A stretch of DNA of 64,000 nt from Chelydra serpentina (Eukaryota; Chordata; Testudines; Chelydridae), in the NCBI GenBank assembly GCA_037349315.1, contig JBAIAC010000026.1:310001-374000 (forward strand), written 5' to 3'. Of this stretch, positions 19,910 to 29,275 are shown piece after piece. The position numbers and the translations under genes were made by a program. Within the stretch, counting starts at the first letter, position 1. Each line of letters opens with the position of its first letter. The notes beneath the pieces were generated by a model. That model was not told the origin of the DNA. It made no database searches and was given only the letters and a program-made list of their open reading frames with translations.

Positions 19910-22900
19910 TCAAACCATCCCCTCCATAAACGTATCTAGCTTAATCTTGAAGCCAGTTAGGTCTTTTGCCCCCACTGCTTCCCTTGGAAGGCTGTTCCAG
20001 AACTTCACTCCTCTGATGGTTAGAAACCTTCGTCTAATTTCCAGTCTAAACTTCCTGATGGCCAGTTTATATCCATTTGTTCTTGTGTCCACATTGGTAC
20101 TGAGCTGAAATAATTCCTCTCCCTCCCTGGTATTTATCCCTCTGATATATTTAAAGAGAGCAATCATATCTCCCCTCAGCCTTCTTTTGGTTAAGGTAAA
20201 CAAACCAAGCTCCTTGAGTCTCCTTTCATACGACAGGTTTTCCATTCCTCGGATCATCCTAGTGGCCCTTCTTTGTACCTGTTCCAGTTTGAATTCATCC
20301 TTCTTAAACATGGGAGACCAGAACTGCACACAGTATTCCAAATGAGGTCTTACCAGTGCCTTGTATAACGGTACTAACACCTCCTTATCTCTACTAGAAA
20401 TACCTCGCCTAATGCATCCCAAGACCGCATTAGCGTTTTTCACGGCCACATCACATTGGCGACTCATAGTCATCCTGTGATCAACCAGGACTCCGAGGTC
20501 CTTCTCCTCTTCCGTTACTTCCAACTGATGCGTCCCCAGCTTATAACTAAAATTCTTGTTATTAATCCCTAAATGCATAACCTTACACTTCTCACTATTA
20601 AATTTCATCCTATTACTATTACTCCAGTTTACAAGGTCATCCAGATCTTCCTGTAGGATATCCCGATCCTTTTCTGAATTGGCAATACCTCCCAACTTTG
20701 TGTCATCTGCAAACTTTATTAGCACACTCCCACTCTTGGTGCCGAGGTCAGTAATAAAAAGATTAAATAAAATTGGTCCCAAAACTGAACCTTGAGGAAC
20801 TCCACTAGTAACCTCCCTCCAACCTGACAGTTCACCTTTCAGTATGACCCGCTGTAGTCTCCCCTTTAACCAGTTCCTTATCCACCTCTCAATTTTCATA
20901 TTGATCCCCATCTTTTCCAATTTAACCGATAATTCCTCATGTGGTACTGTATCAAATGCCTTACTGAAATCGAGGTAGATTAGATCCACTGCGTTTCCTT
21001 TATCTAAAAAATCTGTTACTTTCTCAAAGAAGGAGATCAAGTTGGTTTGGCACGATCTACCTTTTGTAAAACCATGTTGTAATTTGTCCCAATTGCCATT
21101 GACCTCAAGGTCCTTAACTACTTTCTCCTTCAAAATTTTTTCCAAGACCTTGCATACTACAGATGTCAAACTAACAGGCCTGTAGTTACCCGGGTCACTT
21201 TTTTCCCCTTTCTTAAAAATAGGAACTATATTAGCTATTCTCCAGTCAAACGGTACAACCCCTGAGTTTAGAGATTCATTAAAAATTTTTGCTAATGGGC
21301 TTGCAATTTCATGTGCCAGTTCCTTTAATATTCTTGGATGAAGATTATCTGGGCCGCCTGATTTACTCTCATTAAGCTGTTCAAGTTTGGCTTCTACCTC
21401 GGATATGGTAATATCTACCCCCACATCCTTATTCCCATTTGTCATGCTGCCACTATTCCTAATCTCCTCATTAGCCTCATTAAAGACTGAGGCAAAGTAT
21501 TTGTTTAGATATTGAGCCATGCCTAGATTATCCTTAACCTCCACTCCATCCTCAGTGTTTAGCGGTCCCACTTCTTCTTTCTTTGTTTTCTTCCTATTTA
21601 TATGGCTATAAAACTTTTTACTATTGGTTTTAATTCCCTTTGCAAGGTCCAATTCTACATGCCTTTTAGCTTGTCTCACTTTATCCCTACATGCTCTGAC
21701 CTCAATAAGGTAGGTTTCTTTGCTGATCCCTCCCATCTTCCACTCCTTGTATGCTTTCTGTTTTTTCTTAATCACCTCTCTCAGATGCTTGCTCATCCAG
21801 CTTGGTCTAAAACCCCTGCCTATGAATTGTTTCCCCTTTCTTGGGATACAGGCTTCTGATAGCTTCTGCAACTTTAACTTGAAATAATCCCAGGCCTCCT
21901 CCGCCTTTAGGTCCATAAATTCTTTAGTCCAATCCACTTCCCTAACTAATTTCCTTAATTTATTAAAGTTAGCCCTTTTGAAATCAAAAACCCTAGTCTC
22001 AGATTTATTTTTGTTTATCCTTCCATTTAGTTTGAACTGAATTAGCTCATGATCACTCGAGCCAAGGTTGTCCCCTACAACCATTTCTTCAATGAGGTCC
22101 TCACTACTCACCAAAACCAAATCTAAAATGGCATCCCCCCTTGTTGGTTCAGCAACTACCTGATGAAGGAATTCATCAGCTATCATATCTAGGAAAATCT
22201 GAGCCCTATTATTATTACTAGCACTTGTTCTCCAATCTATATCTGGGAAGTTGAAGTCTCCCATGATCACACAGTTCCCATTAGTATTTACTTCCTTAAA
22301 AACATTAAAGAGGTCTCTATCCCTATCCAAATTAGATCCCGGTGGTCTATAGCACACCCCAAGCACTATCCCAGGGGAGGCTCTAGTAGTTTTCTTCCCC
22401 AATGTGATTTTTGCCCAGACAGACTCTGTCTTATCCATTCCATCACTTTTTATTTCTTTACAGTCTACCTCATCATTGATATACAATGCTACTCCCCCAC
22501 CTTTACCTTTATTTCTATCTTTCCTAAACAGCACATACCCTTCAATACCTGTACTCCAGTCATGACTACTATTCCACCATGTTTCGGTTATTCCTATGAT
22601 ATCTGGTTTCACTTCCTGGACCAGTAGCTCTAATTCCTCCATTTTGTTACCTAGGCTCCTCGCATTGGTGTACAAACATCTTAATTTTTGCTGTTTGGCC
22701 TCACTCACATTCCTTACCCAATTTGGTATGGACATTGTACTGCCAGTATGACCTATTTGACTAGTATCCACTCTGCCCTTCCTCCTTATCTCCATTCTCC
22801 TACCCCCAGCTATATCCTCTCTTACTTGGTTGTCTTCCCTCTCAATGTTAAAATCCAGCGTGGAGATTACCTGGACATCTCCCAACCGTCTCCCCCAAAT

Positions 22901-22942
22901 TCCTAGTTTAAAGCTCTCTTGATCAGTTGTGCCAGCCTCCAT
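19910..22942 (-). CDS. CR1-D ORF2: endonuclease-reverse transcriptase
   Basis: A 1010-residue ORF from ATG at 22942 with no stops or frameshifts, the full length of CR1 ORF2. The N-terminal half is an APE-type endonuclease: YTNARSLGNKMEEL, the conserved Glu in IIGITETWW, CVIMGDFNFPDIDW, DAILDLVLVS and the SDHELIQF catalytic box. The reverse transcriptase follows: [40 protein letters not shown] and the catalytic [12 protein letters not shown]. The C-terminal domain ends with KFWNSLPREAVGAKDLTGFK. The protein nicks target DNA and copies its RNA from the 3' end. ORF2 overlaps the end of ORF1 by 40 nt in another frame. All key residues are present, so it may be active. Confidence 0.95.
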   Translation of the reverse strand: MEAGTTDQESFKLGIWGRRLGDVQVISTLDFNIEREDNQVREDIAGGRRMEIRRKGRVDTSQIGHTGSTMSIPNWVRNVSEAKQQKLRCLYTNARSLGNKMEELELLVQEVKPDIIGITETWWNSSHDWSTGIEGYVLFRKDRNKGKGGGVALYINDEVDCKEIKSDGMDKTESVWAKITLGKKTTRASPGIVLGVCYRPPGSNLDRDRDLFNVFKEVNTNGNCVIMGDFNFPDIDWRTSASNNNRAQIFLDMIADEFLHQVVAEPTRGDAILDLVLVSSEDLIEEMVVGDNLGSSDHELIQFKLNGRINKNKSETRVFDFKRANFNKLRKLVREVDWTKEFMDLKAEEAWDYFKLKLQKLSEACIPRKGKQFIGRGFRPSWMSKHLREVIKKKQKAYKEWKMGGISKETYLIEVRACRDKVRQAKRHVELDLAKGIKTNSKKFYSHINRKKTKKEEVGPLNTEDGVEVKDNLGMAQYLNKYFASVFNEANEEIRNSGSMTNGNKDVGVDITISEVEAKLEQLNESKSGGPDNLHPRILKELAHEIASPLAKIFNESLNSGVVPFDWRIANIVPIFKKGEKSDPGNYRPVSLTSVVCKVLEKILKEKVVKDLEVNGNWDKLQHGFTKGRSCQTNLISFFEKVTDFLDKGNAVDLIYLDFSKAFDTVPHEELSVKLEKMGINMKIERWIRNWLKGRLQRVILKGELSGWREVTSGVPQGSVLGPILFNLFITDLGTKSGSVLIKFADDTKLGGIANSEKDRDILQEDLDDLVNWSNSNRMKFNSEKCKVMHLGINNKNFSYKLGTHQLEVTEEEKDLGVLVDHRMTMSRQCDVAVKNANAVLGCIRRGISSRDKEVLVPLYKALVRPHLEYCVQFWSPMFKKDEFKLEQVQRRATRMIRGMENLSYERRLKELGLFTLTKRRLRGDMIALFKYIRGINTREGEELFQLSTNVDTRTNGYKLAIRKFRLEIRRRFLTIRGVKFWNSLPREAVGAKDLTGFKIKLDTFMEGMV

Positions 22943-24036
22943 CCTAGAAGTCTATTTCCTTCCCTACTCAGGTGAAGTCCATCCCGAGAGAACAGTCCTC
23001 TGTCCATGAATGCCTCCCAGTGGCCATACATCCCAAAACCCTCCTTGTAGCACCAATCCCTGAGCCATCTGTTGATCATCATAATCCTGTCACACCTTTG
23101 TTGCCCTTCTCTAGGAACAGGTAGAATCCCACTGAAGATTACCTGAGCCTCGATTTCCTTAAGCGTCTTCCCCAGCCTGGCATAGTCCCCCTTGATTCGT
23201 TCCAGTGAGAATCTAGCCGTGTCATTTGTTCCTACGTGAAGGATGATCAATGGATTCTTTCCCGCTCCCTTTAGGATCCTCTTCAACCTCAGGTCCACAT
23301 CCCGTATCTTAGCACCCGGTAGACAGCACACCCTTCTGTTCTCTGGATCAGCTCTGGTTACAGGTCTGTCTATTCGTCTCAGTAAGGAGTCCCCAATCAC
23401 GTAGACCTGCCTTTTCCTGGTGACAGTGCGATTCTCCAGTCTATCCCCTGTTCCCTCTGGCTGCAAGTCCTTTCCATTCCTATTTTCCCTTGTAATCCTC
23501 TTCAACCCATCCTGTATCCTCCTGGGGCTCATGTTTGGTGTTGTCCCCATCGACTCTTCCCCTTCTTCTATGGGACTAGCCGCTCTTCTCTTCTTGCTTG
23601 CCCTTCCACCTTCAGTGACCACCTGCTGTACCCATTCTTCATTCTCCAACTCTGCAAACCTGTTCTTGAGCTCTATTTCTCCTTCACTGGCCCGTCTTTT
23701 CCTCTGCCTGGTTCTCATAGTCACATGCGTCCACTGTCCATTTTCTTCACCCGGCAGTCCCCCCTCAGAGGCCTTTGATCCCGCTTCCATCTGCATCTCT
23801 GAGCTTTCCCCGTCAGCCACCTCGTGCCTTTCCTCCATCAACTGCTCGAACCCCCGTCTAAACTCAACCAGAGTTTCCACCTGCATCTCCAATCCTCGGA
23901 TCTTTTCTTCCATCAGCTCTATCAGGCGGCACTTAATGCAGACAAAACTCTTATCAGGTACCCCCTCCAGAATCATATACATACCGCAGGTGCCACATCC
24001 AGTCATCCTCATTGTGTCCTCCACTGCTTGGCTCAT
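22903..24036 (-). CDS. CR1-D ORF1: zinc-finger/coiled-coil/SGNH esterase protein
   Basis: First ATG is at 24036 (the frame is open to 24072 but starts with GTG), giving 377 residues. N-terminus has Cys pairs (CGTCGMY and CIKCRL) like the zinc-finger-like motif of CR1 ORF1, followed by a predicted coiled coil (LMEEKIRGLEMQVETLVEFR). The middle is charged and nuclear-type (RQRKRRASEGE and SKKRRAASP). The C-terminal half is an SGNH/GDSL-type esterase: VYVIGDSLLRR (block I Ser), IILHVGTNDTARF (GTND block) and LFSRDGLHLSREGNRLL (Asp/His block). This is the esterase known in CR1 ORF1, thought to act on lipids or RNP transport. No lesion seen. Confidence 0.92.
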   Translation of the reverse strand: MSQAVEDTMRMTGCGTCGMYMILEGVPDKSFVCIKCRLIELMEEKIRGLEMQVETLVEFRRGFEQLMEERHEVADGESSEMQMEAGSKASEGGLPGEENGQWTHVTMRTRQRKRRASEGEIELKNRFAELENEEWVQQVVTEGGRASKKRRAASPIEEGEESMGTTPNMSPRRIQDGLKRITRENRNGKDLQPEGTGDRLENRTVTRKRQVYVIGDSLLRRIDRPVTRADPENRRVCCLPGAKIRDVDLRLKRILKGAGKNPLIILHVGTNDTARFSLERIKGDYARLGKTLKEIEAQVIFSGILPVPREGQQRCDRIMMINRWLRDWCYKEGFGMYGHWEAFMDRGLFSRDGLHLSREGNRLLGWRLAQLIKRALN

Positions 24037-24370
24037 GACCACTGCTGCCTCTATATCTGCCAGCCTTCTCACCTAAATCCTGTTAGCCCGGAAAACACAA
24101 AACAAAGCACAACACCACCACCTACAGCAGAACAAACCCCAAACGAATCCCAAAATACAGACTCCCCTTAGAAACTCCCCTTGCAAACTCCCACTCAAAC
24201 TCCCCTGTTTACAGCTCTGTTTGCTGGCTCCTGTGCTGCTGCAGCTGTCTGTGCCGCTGCCTTTATAGGACCCCTGCTCAGCGAAGCCCCGCCCCCTAAT
24301 TAGGGCTCAGCTGCTCTCCCAGCACACTGCCCCTACAAGCCTCTACACATACAAACAATACAAATAAAAG

Positions 24371-25472
24371 ACTCCTCCCAGTTTAGTGTCATCTGCAAAC
24401 TTGCTAAGGGTGCAGTCCACACCATCCTCCAGATCGTTGATGAAGATATTGAACAAAATCGGCCCCAGCACCGACCCTTGGGGCACTCCACTTGATACCG
24501 GCTGCCAACTAGACATGGAGCCATTGATCACTACCCGTTGAGCACGACCATCCAGCCAGTTTTCTATCCACCTTACCGTCCATTCATCCAGCCCATACTT
24601 CTTTAACTTGCTGGCAAGAACACTGTGGGAGACTGTATCAAAAGCTTTGCTAAAGTCAAGAAATAGCACATCCACTGCTTTCCCCTCATCCACAGAGCCA
24701 GTTATCTCATCATAGAAGGCAATTAGGTTAGTCAGGCATGACTTGCCCTTGGTGAATCCATGCTGACTGTTCCTGATCACTTTCCCCTCCTTTAAGTGGT
24801 TCAGAATTGATTCCTTGAGGAATCCAGGAATCCATTCCTTGAGGAATTCCATGATTTTTCCAGGGACTGAGGTGAGACTGACTGGCCTGTAGTTCCCCGG
24901 ATCTTCCTTCTTCCCTTTTTTAAAGATGGGCACTACATTCGCTTTTTTCCAGTCATCCGGGACCTCCCCTGATTGCCATGATTTGTCAAAGATAATGGCC
25001 AATGGCTCTGCAATCACATCGGCCAACTCCTTTAGCACCCTCGGATGCAGTGCATCCGGCCCCATGGACTTGTGTTCGTCCAGCTTTTCTAAATAGTCCC
25101 GAACTACTTCTTTCTTCACAGAGGGCTGGTCACCTCCTCTCCATACCGTGCTGCGGAGTGCAGCCACCTGGGAGCTGCCCTTGTCTGTGAAGACAGAGGC
25201 AAAAAAAGCATTGAGTACACTAGCTTTCTCCACATCCTCTGTCACTAGGTTCCCTCCCTCATTCAGCAAGGGGCCCACACTTGCCTTGACTTTATTCTTG
25301 TTGCTAACATACCTGAAGCAACCCTTCTTGTTACTCCTAACATCTCCGGCTAGCTGCAACTCCAAGTGTGATTTGGCCTTCCTAATTTCACTCCTGCATG
25401 GCTGAACAATATTTTTATACTCCTCCCTGGTCATTTGTCCAATCTTCCACTTCTTGTAAGCTTCTTTTGGGG
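24371..25472 (-). mobile_element. CR1-C, 5' part
   Basis: Continues CR1-C on the far side of CR1-D. A 363-codon ORF (25434-24343, its last codons inside CR1-D) encodes the region before the RT and the RT palm: [73 protein letters not shown], then [10 protein letters not shown] at the insertion point. The frame agrees with the 3' part, so CR1-C was still open when hit. The 5' end is truncated near 25472. Confidence 0.92.
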
Positions 25473-25559
25473 TTGGGGTTGGTCCTGCTTTGAGCAGGGG
25501 GTTGGACTAGATGACCTCCTGAGGTCCCTTCCAACCCTGAGATTCTATGATTCTATGAT
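25473..25559 (+). mobile_element. CR1-B, 3' end
   Basis: TTGGGGTTGGTCCTGCTTTG through ATTCTATGATTCTATGATG is the last 87 bp of a CR1, in the same orientation as CR1-B and starting where CR1-B broke off at 18603. Confidence 0.9.
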
Positions 25560-26700
25560 GTTAGACTTACCAGTCTGTAATTGCCGGGATCATCTCTAGA
25601 GCCCTTTTTAAATATTAGCTATCTTCCAGTCACTGGGTACCGAAGCCGACATAATGGACAGGTTACAAACCCTAGTTAATAGTTCCGCAATTTCACATTT
25701 GAGTTTTTAGAACTCTTGGGTGAATGCCATCTGGTCCCGGTGACTTGTTACAGTTAAGTTTATCAATTAGTTCCAAAACCTCCTCTAGCGACACTTCAAT
25801 CTGTGACAATTCCTCAGATTTGTCACCTACAAAAGACGGCTCAAGTTTGGGAATCTCCCTAACGTCCTCAGATGTGAAGACCGAAGCAAAGAATTCATTT
25901 AGTTTCTCCGCAATGACTTTATCATCTTTAAGTGCTCCTTTTGTATCTCAATCGTCCAGGGGCCCCACTGGTTGTTTAGCAGGGTTCCTGCTTCTGACGT
26001 GTTTAAAAAAGATTTTGTTATTACCTTTTGAGTTTTTGGCTAGCTGTTCTTCAAACTCCATTTTGGGCTTTTCTTATTACATTTTTACACTTAATTTGGC
26101 AGTGTTTATGCTCCTCTCTAGTTACCTCACTAGGATTTGACTTCCACTTTTTAAAAGAAGCCTTTTTATCTCTCACTGCTTCTTTTACATGGTTGTTAAG
26201 CCACGGTGGCTCTTTTTTAGTTCTTTGACTTTGTTTTTTAATTTGGGGTATACATTTAAGTTGGGCCTCTATTATGGTGTCTTTGAAAAGTGTCCATGCA
26301 GCTTGCAGGGATTTCACTTTAGTCACTTTACCTTTTAATTTCTGCTTAACTAACCCCCTCATTTTTGCATAGTTGCCCTTTCTGAAATTAAATGCCACTG
26401 TGTTGGGCTTGTGTTGATGTCTTCGCACCACAGGAATGTTAAATGTTATTATATTATGGTCACTATTTCCAAGCGATCCTGTTATAGTTACCTCTTGGAC
26501 CAGATCCTGCGCTCCACTCAGGACTAAATCGAGAGTTGCCTCTCCTCCTGTGGGTTCCTGTACCAGCTGCTCCAAGAAGCAGTCATTTAAAGTATCGAGG
26601 AATTTTGTCTCCGCATTTCATCCTGAGGTGACATGCACCCAGTCAATATGGGGGTAATTGAAATCTCCCACTATTATTGAGTTCTTTATTTCTGTCACTC
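25558..26700 (-). mobile_element. CR1-A, 5' part
   Basis: Resumes CR1-A on the minus strand. It encodes the RT N-terminal side with lesions, the linker, and part of the endonuclease. The clearest ORF (26575-26051) reads LVQEPTGGEATLDLVLSGAQ, GNSDHNIITFNI, then WTLFKDTIIEAQLKCIPQ; upstream on the same strand a GDFNYPHIDW block is legible near 26650. Truncated at about 26700. Confidence 0.85.
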
Positions 26701-27663
26701 CTGGGCTCTTCTTTCCTCACAGCCTCTCTGCATGCACAAAGGCAGGTTCTGTGTGGCTCCGTAGGTGATCCCCGAACCCAGTTCTGTATCAAGGGCATGG
26801 ACCCTGCTTGCCCCCCGTGAGCTGTAATCCAGGACGTAAGGGCCTGGCTTTGGAAACAGGCTCTAGTCCCAGCCAGGGACGGGTGTGGTGATCTCCAGGA
26901 AGTCTCTGAGCCTCAGCGAAAGCCATTAAAACAGCTGGTCAAACTTTCCCTAGAACCCAGAATTCGCCCCTGCTCTGTAATGTGCAAAGAGCTTTGAGAT
27001 TTATAGATGGAGGGTGTGAGATACGGGTGGTATTAACTAACAGGTCACGTGTGACACTGATCCACTAGCCCAATACGTCCATGATGAAACCTCAGCCTTC
27101 CGGGCAGATGAGCCAGGTTCTGCTCTCTGTCTGTAGCTAACAGAGGAGACTTTCCCCTCGGGGTTTGCTTCCTCATCCGGCTGCTGTTTGTGCTCACGTG
27201 GCTTTCCTGCTGACTCCAATCAGTCTGCCAGGAAACACCTTTCTGACTCGGGCAGCCCCGAGGTCCACGGCGGGAGAGGAAACACGCGGGCCGCGGAGAT
27301 CTCTGGCAGCACTGCATTTGGCAAATGAACCTGTCTCCCCCGCCCCTCCCGGCACAGAGCTGTTTTGCCAGGTGGCATCTGGGGCTCTTGAGTCATTTCA
27401 GACAAAGCACCAAAACACGAGCTGCAGGAAACGCTCCTCTGTTGTCCCAGGCAGGGGATGGCCAGGGGTCTGCTGTTTGCAGAGCTGGCCTTGGGCCCTG
27501 GCGGAGCCTGGGGCTCCCAATGGAGCGCTCAGAGTCTATGGTGATGGCAGCCCACTCCAGCAAGGGCAGGGTCACCTAGGCGAGGGCAGGCCCACGCCGT
27601 TCCCAGAAGGACCGGAATGCCTGGTGTTCTGGGGATGCAGTGGTGGCCACCCTAACTGGAGTA
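26701..27663. other. No gene supported
   Basis: Includes an old MIR-like segment (about 26860-27010, with AGTCTCTGAGCCTCAG and GTGCAAAGAGCTTTGAGAT). ORFs near 27165-27680 have no recognisable domain. Confidence 0.4.
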
Positions 27664-27671
27664 GCTGGTGG

Positions 27672-27942
27672 CACATGCGCTGATTTATTTGTTTCCTGGT
27701 GGGTGCTCCACCCCCGCTCTGCCCCGAGGCCCCGCCCCTTTCCCCGAGGCCCTGTCCTTGCTTTGCCCCTTCCCACCCCTACTCTGCCCCCTCGCCAAAG
27801 GCCTCCCACTCGCTGCTCTCCGCCTTCCCGTGAGCACCTGCTGCCAGCCACCAAACAGCTGTGGCTGGTGGGTGCTAAGCGTTGCCTATTTATTTTCCGT
27901 GGGTGCCTGAGCCCCAGAGCATCCACAGAGTTGGCGCCTATG
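27672..27942 (-). mobile_element. hAT-type MITE, CATAGGCGCCRACT family, second copy
   Basis: A 271-bp element with perfect 8-bp duplication GCTGGTGG (27664-27671 and 27943-27950). Right end GAGTTGGCGCCTATG inverts to CATAGGCGCCAACTC. The C-rich interior is the reverse of the copy at 4763-5062. Confidence 0.88.
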
Positions 27943-27950
27943 GCTGGTGG

Positions 27951-28422
27951 GGAGCTGAAGGTCAGGCCTGAGGGGCATCGGCAGAGCTGTGCAGGGAGCC
28001 CGGGAGTAATAGCACGGGCACAGCATTATCTAACATTACACAGAGCCAGCTATCCATGTACCAAACTGTCATACTTCGCTCTGCACTCTGTGTTCTTATA
28101 AACGTTAACATACCGTCAACGTAGTCTTTAGTGTCTACCATTCACCAGTTTTCCTCCGACTTTGGTACACATGTATCCATGGCTCATCCTAGATTCATCG
28201 TCAATATACCCTTGATATTTATTTGAATAGGAAAGTTAGAGGGGTTACCATGCCCTTCATGGCAGCATGTTTTTATCTTTTTCAGACACGGGTTTTCAGG
28301 GGACATTTTCTCCAAGCTTAGTGTCTACACCATCAGGCTTGTAAATCGCAAATCAGTATCACTCTCAGTAATTGGGGTCATTGCATTCTGGTGCTTTATT
28401 AATAGGGCCTAAGTAGTTATTT
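27951..28422. other. No gene seen
   Basis: AT-richer, unclassified DNA with no ORF of note. Confidence 0.4.
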
Positions 28423-28427
28423 CGTCC

Positions 28428-29270
28428 TGTAGCGAAGCGAGCCTTTCCAGTGCAGCGCCTCCTGCTGGTCGTCTTGGGAATTAGCTATTTCCTGACTTCG
28501 AAGCGCCCTCTGCTGGCCGGTGTCTCGCCTGCCGCTGGCCCCGTGTCCCTCCTGGACCCCGGTGCCTCTTTACCTCAGGGTTCTGCCCTAGCAGTACCCC
28601 CACACTCTGGGTCTCCCCTCCCAGGGGAACCACCAACCCTCTAAACCCACCTTGCCTCAGTGGCTACTGCGTCATCATCTAGCCCCCGCTCCCTGGGGCA
28701 GACTGCAGTCTGTAATGGCCACTCATCATTGGCAAGGGGTTAGGACCTGCTGCCTTTGCCTGTCCCCGGGCTGCATCTCTGTAGCCCCAGTACCAGCTCT
28801 AGGCACCAGCCTAGGAAGCACATGCTTGGGGCGGCACATTAAAAGGGGCGGCATTCAGGCCGATCTTAGGGCGGCACATTCCGCTTTGGCCATTTTTGTG
28901 TGGGTTTTTTGCTTCGGTGGTGGCGCTCCGGATGCTTTTTTTTTTTTTCACCTGGGGCGGCAAAAAAGTCAGAGCCGGCCCTGCCAGTACCCTCATAGCC
29001 TTCAACAAGGCCTGCAGCCTGGGGAGTTGCCAGGCTGGAGTTCCCCAGCTCCCTTGCCCTATTCCCCAGCACTGCTCCAGTTCAGGTACCTTCCCTCCTA
29101 GGCCTTCCTCCAGGGCTAGAGTGAGACTCCCAGCTTCTGGCCCACAGCCCTCTTATCAGGGCCAGCTGGGCCCTAATTGAGCCATCCACAGCTGTGGCTG
29201 CTACTCCAATCAGCCTAGCTTGGCTGTTTTAACCCCTGTTCTTCAGGAGTGGGGCAGTCGCCCCACTACA
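28428..29270 (+). mobile_element. Solo LTR with a nested hAT MITE
   Basis: Begins TGTAGCGAAGCGAG and ends GTCGCCCCACTACA, so TG...CA. Flanking 5-mers CGTCC (28423-28427) and GGTCC (29271-29275) match at four of five positions, as expected for an aged LTR insertion. Without the MITE it is about 650 bp. There is no coding sequence. Orientation is uncertain. Confidence 0.6.
28795..28983 (+). mobile_element. hAT MITE, CAGGGCCGGCTC family, inside LTR
   Basis: Flanked by perfect 8-bp duplication CCAGTACC (28787-28794 and 28984-28991). Right end GAGCCGGCCCTG is intact; the left end has lost the first bases and starts AGCTCTAGGCACCAGC. The interior matches the copy at 5396. Confidence 0.88.
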
Positions 29271-29275
29271 GGTCC

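Larger units (their letters stand above)
19467..24370 (-). mobile_element. CR1-D, apparently full-length CR1 LINE
   Basis: A 4.9-kb minus-strand CR1 with 5' UTR (about 24073-24370), ORF1, ORF2, 3' UTR and terminal octamer repeats (ACTCATAG units at 19463-19490). It splits CR1-C within codons for [12 protein letters not shown]; flanking ACTC at 19463-19466 and 24371-24374 is a possible short target duplication, though it also matches the terminal repeat. The 5' UTR is GC-rich and contains CCTATAAAGGCAGC near 24265. It is the youngest layer in the stack. Confidence 0.93.

Noticed and set aside
23420..24076. 218-codon plus-strand ORF
   Set aside because: Antisense to CR1-D ORF1, which has a clear esterase domain.
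27165..27683. 172-codon plus-strand ORF
   Set aside because: Low-complexity composition, no recognisable motif, shadows open on the other strand.
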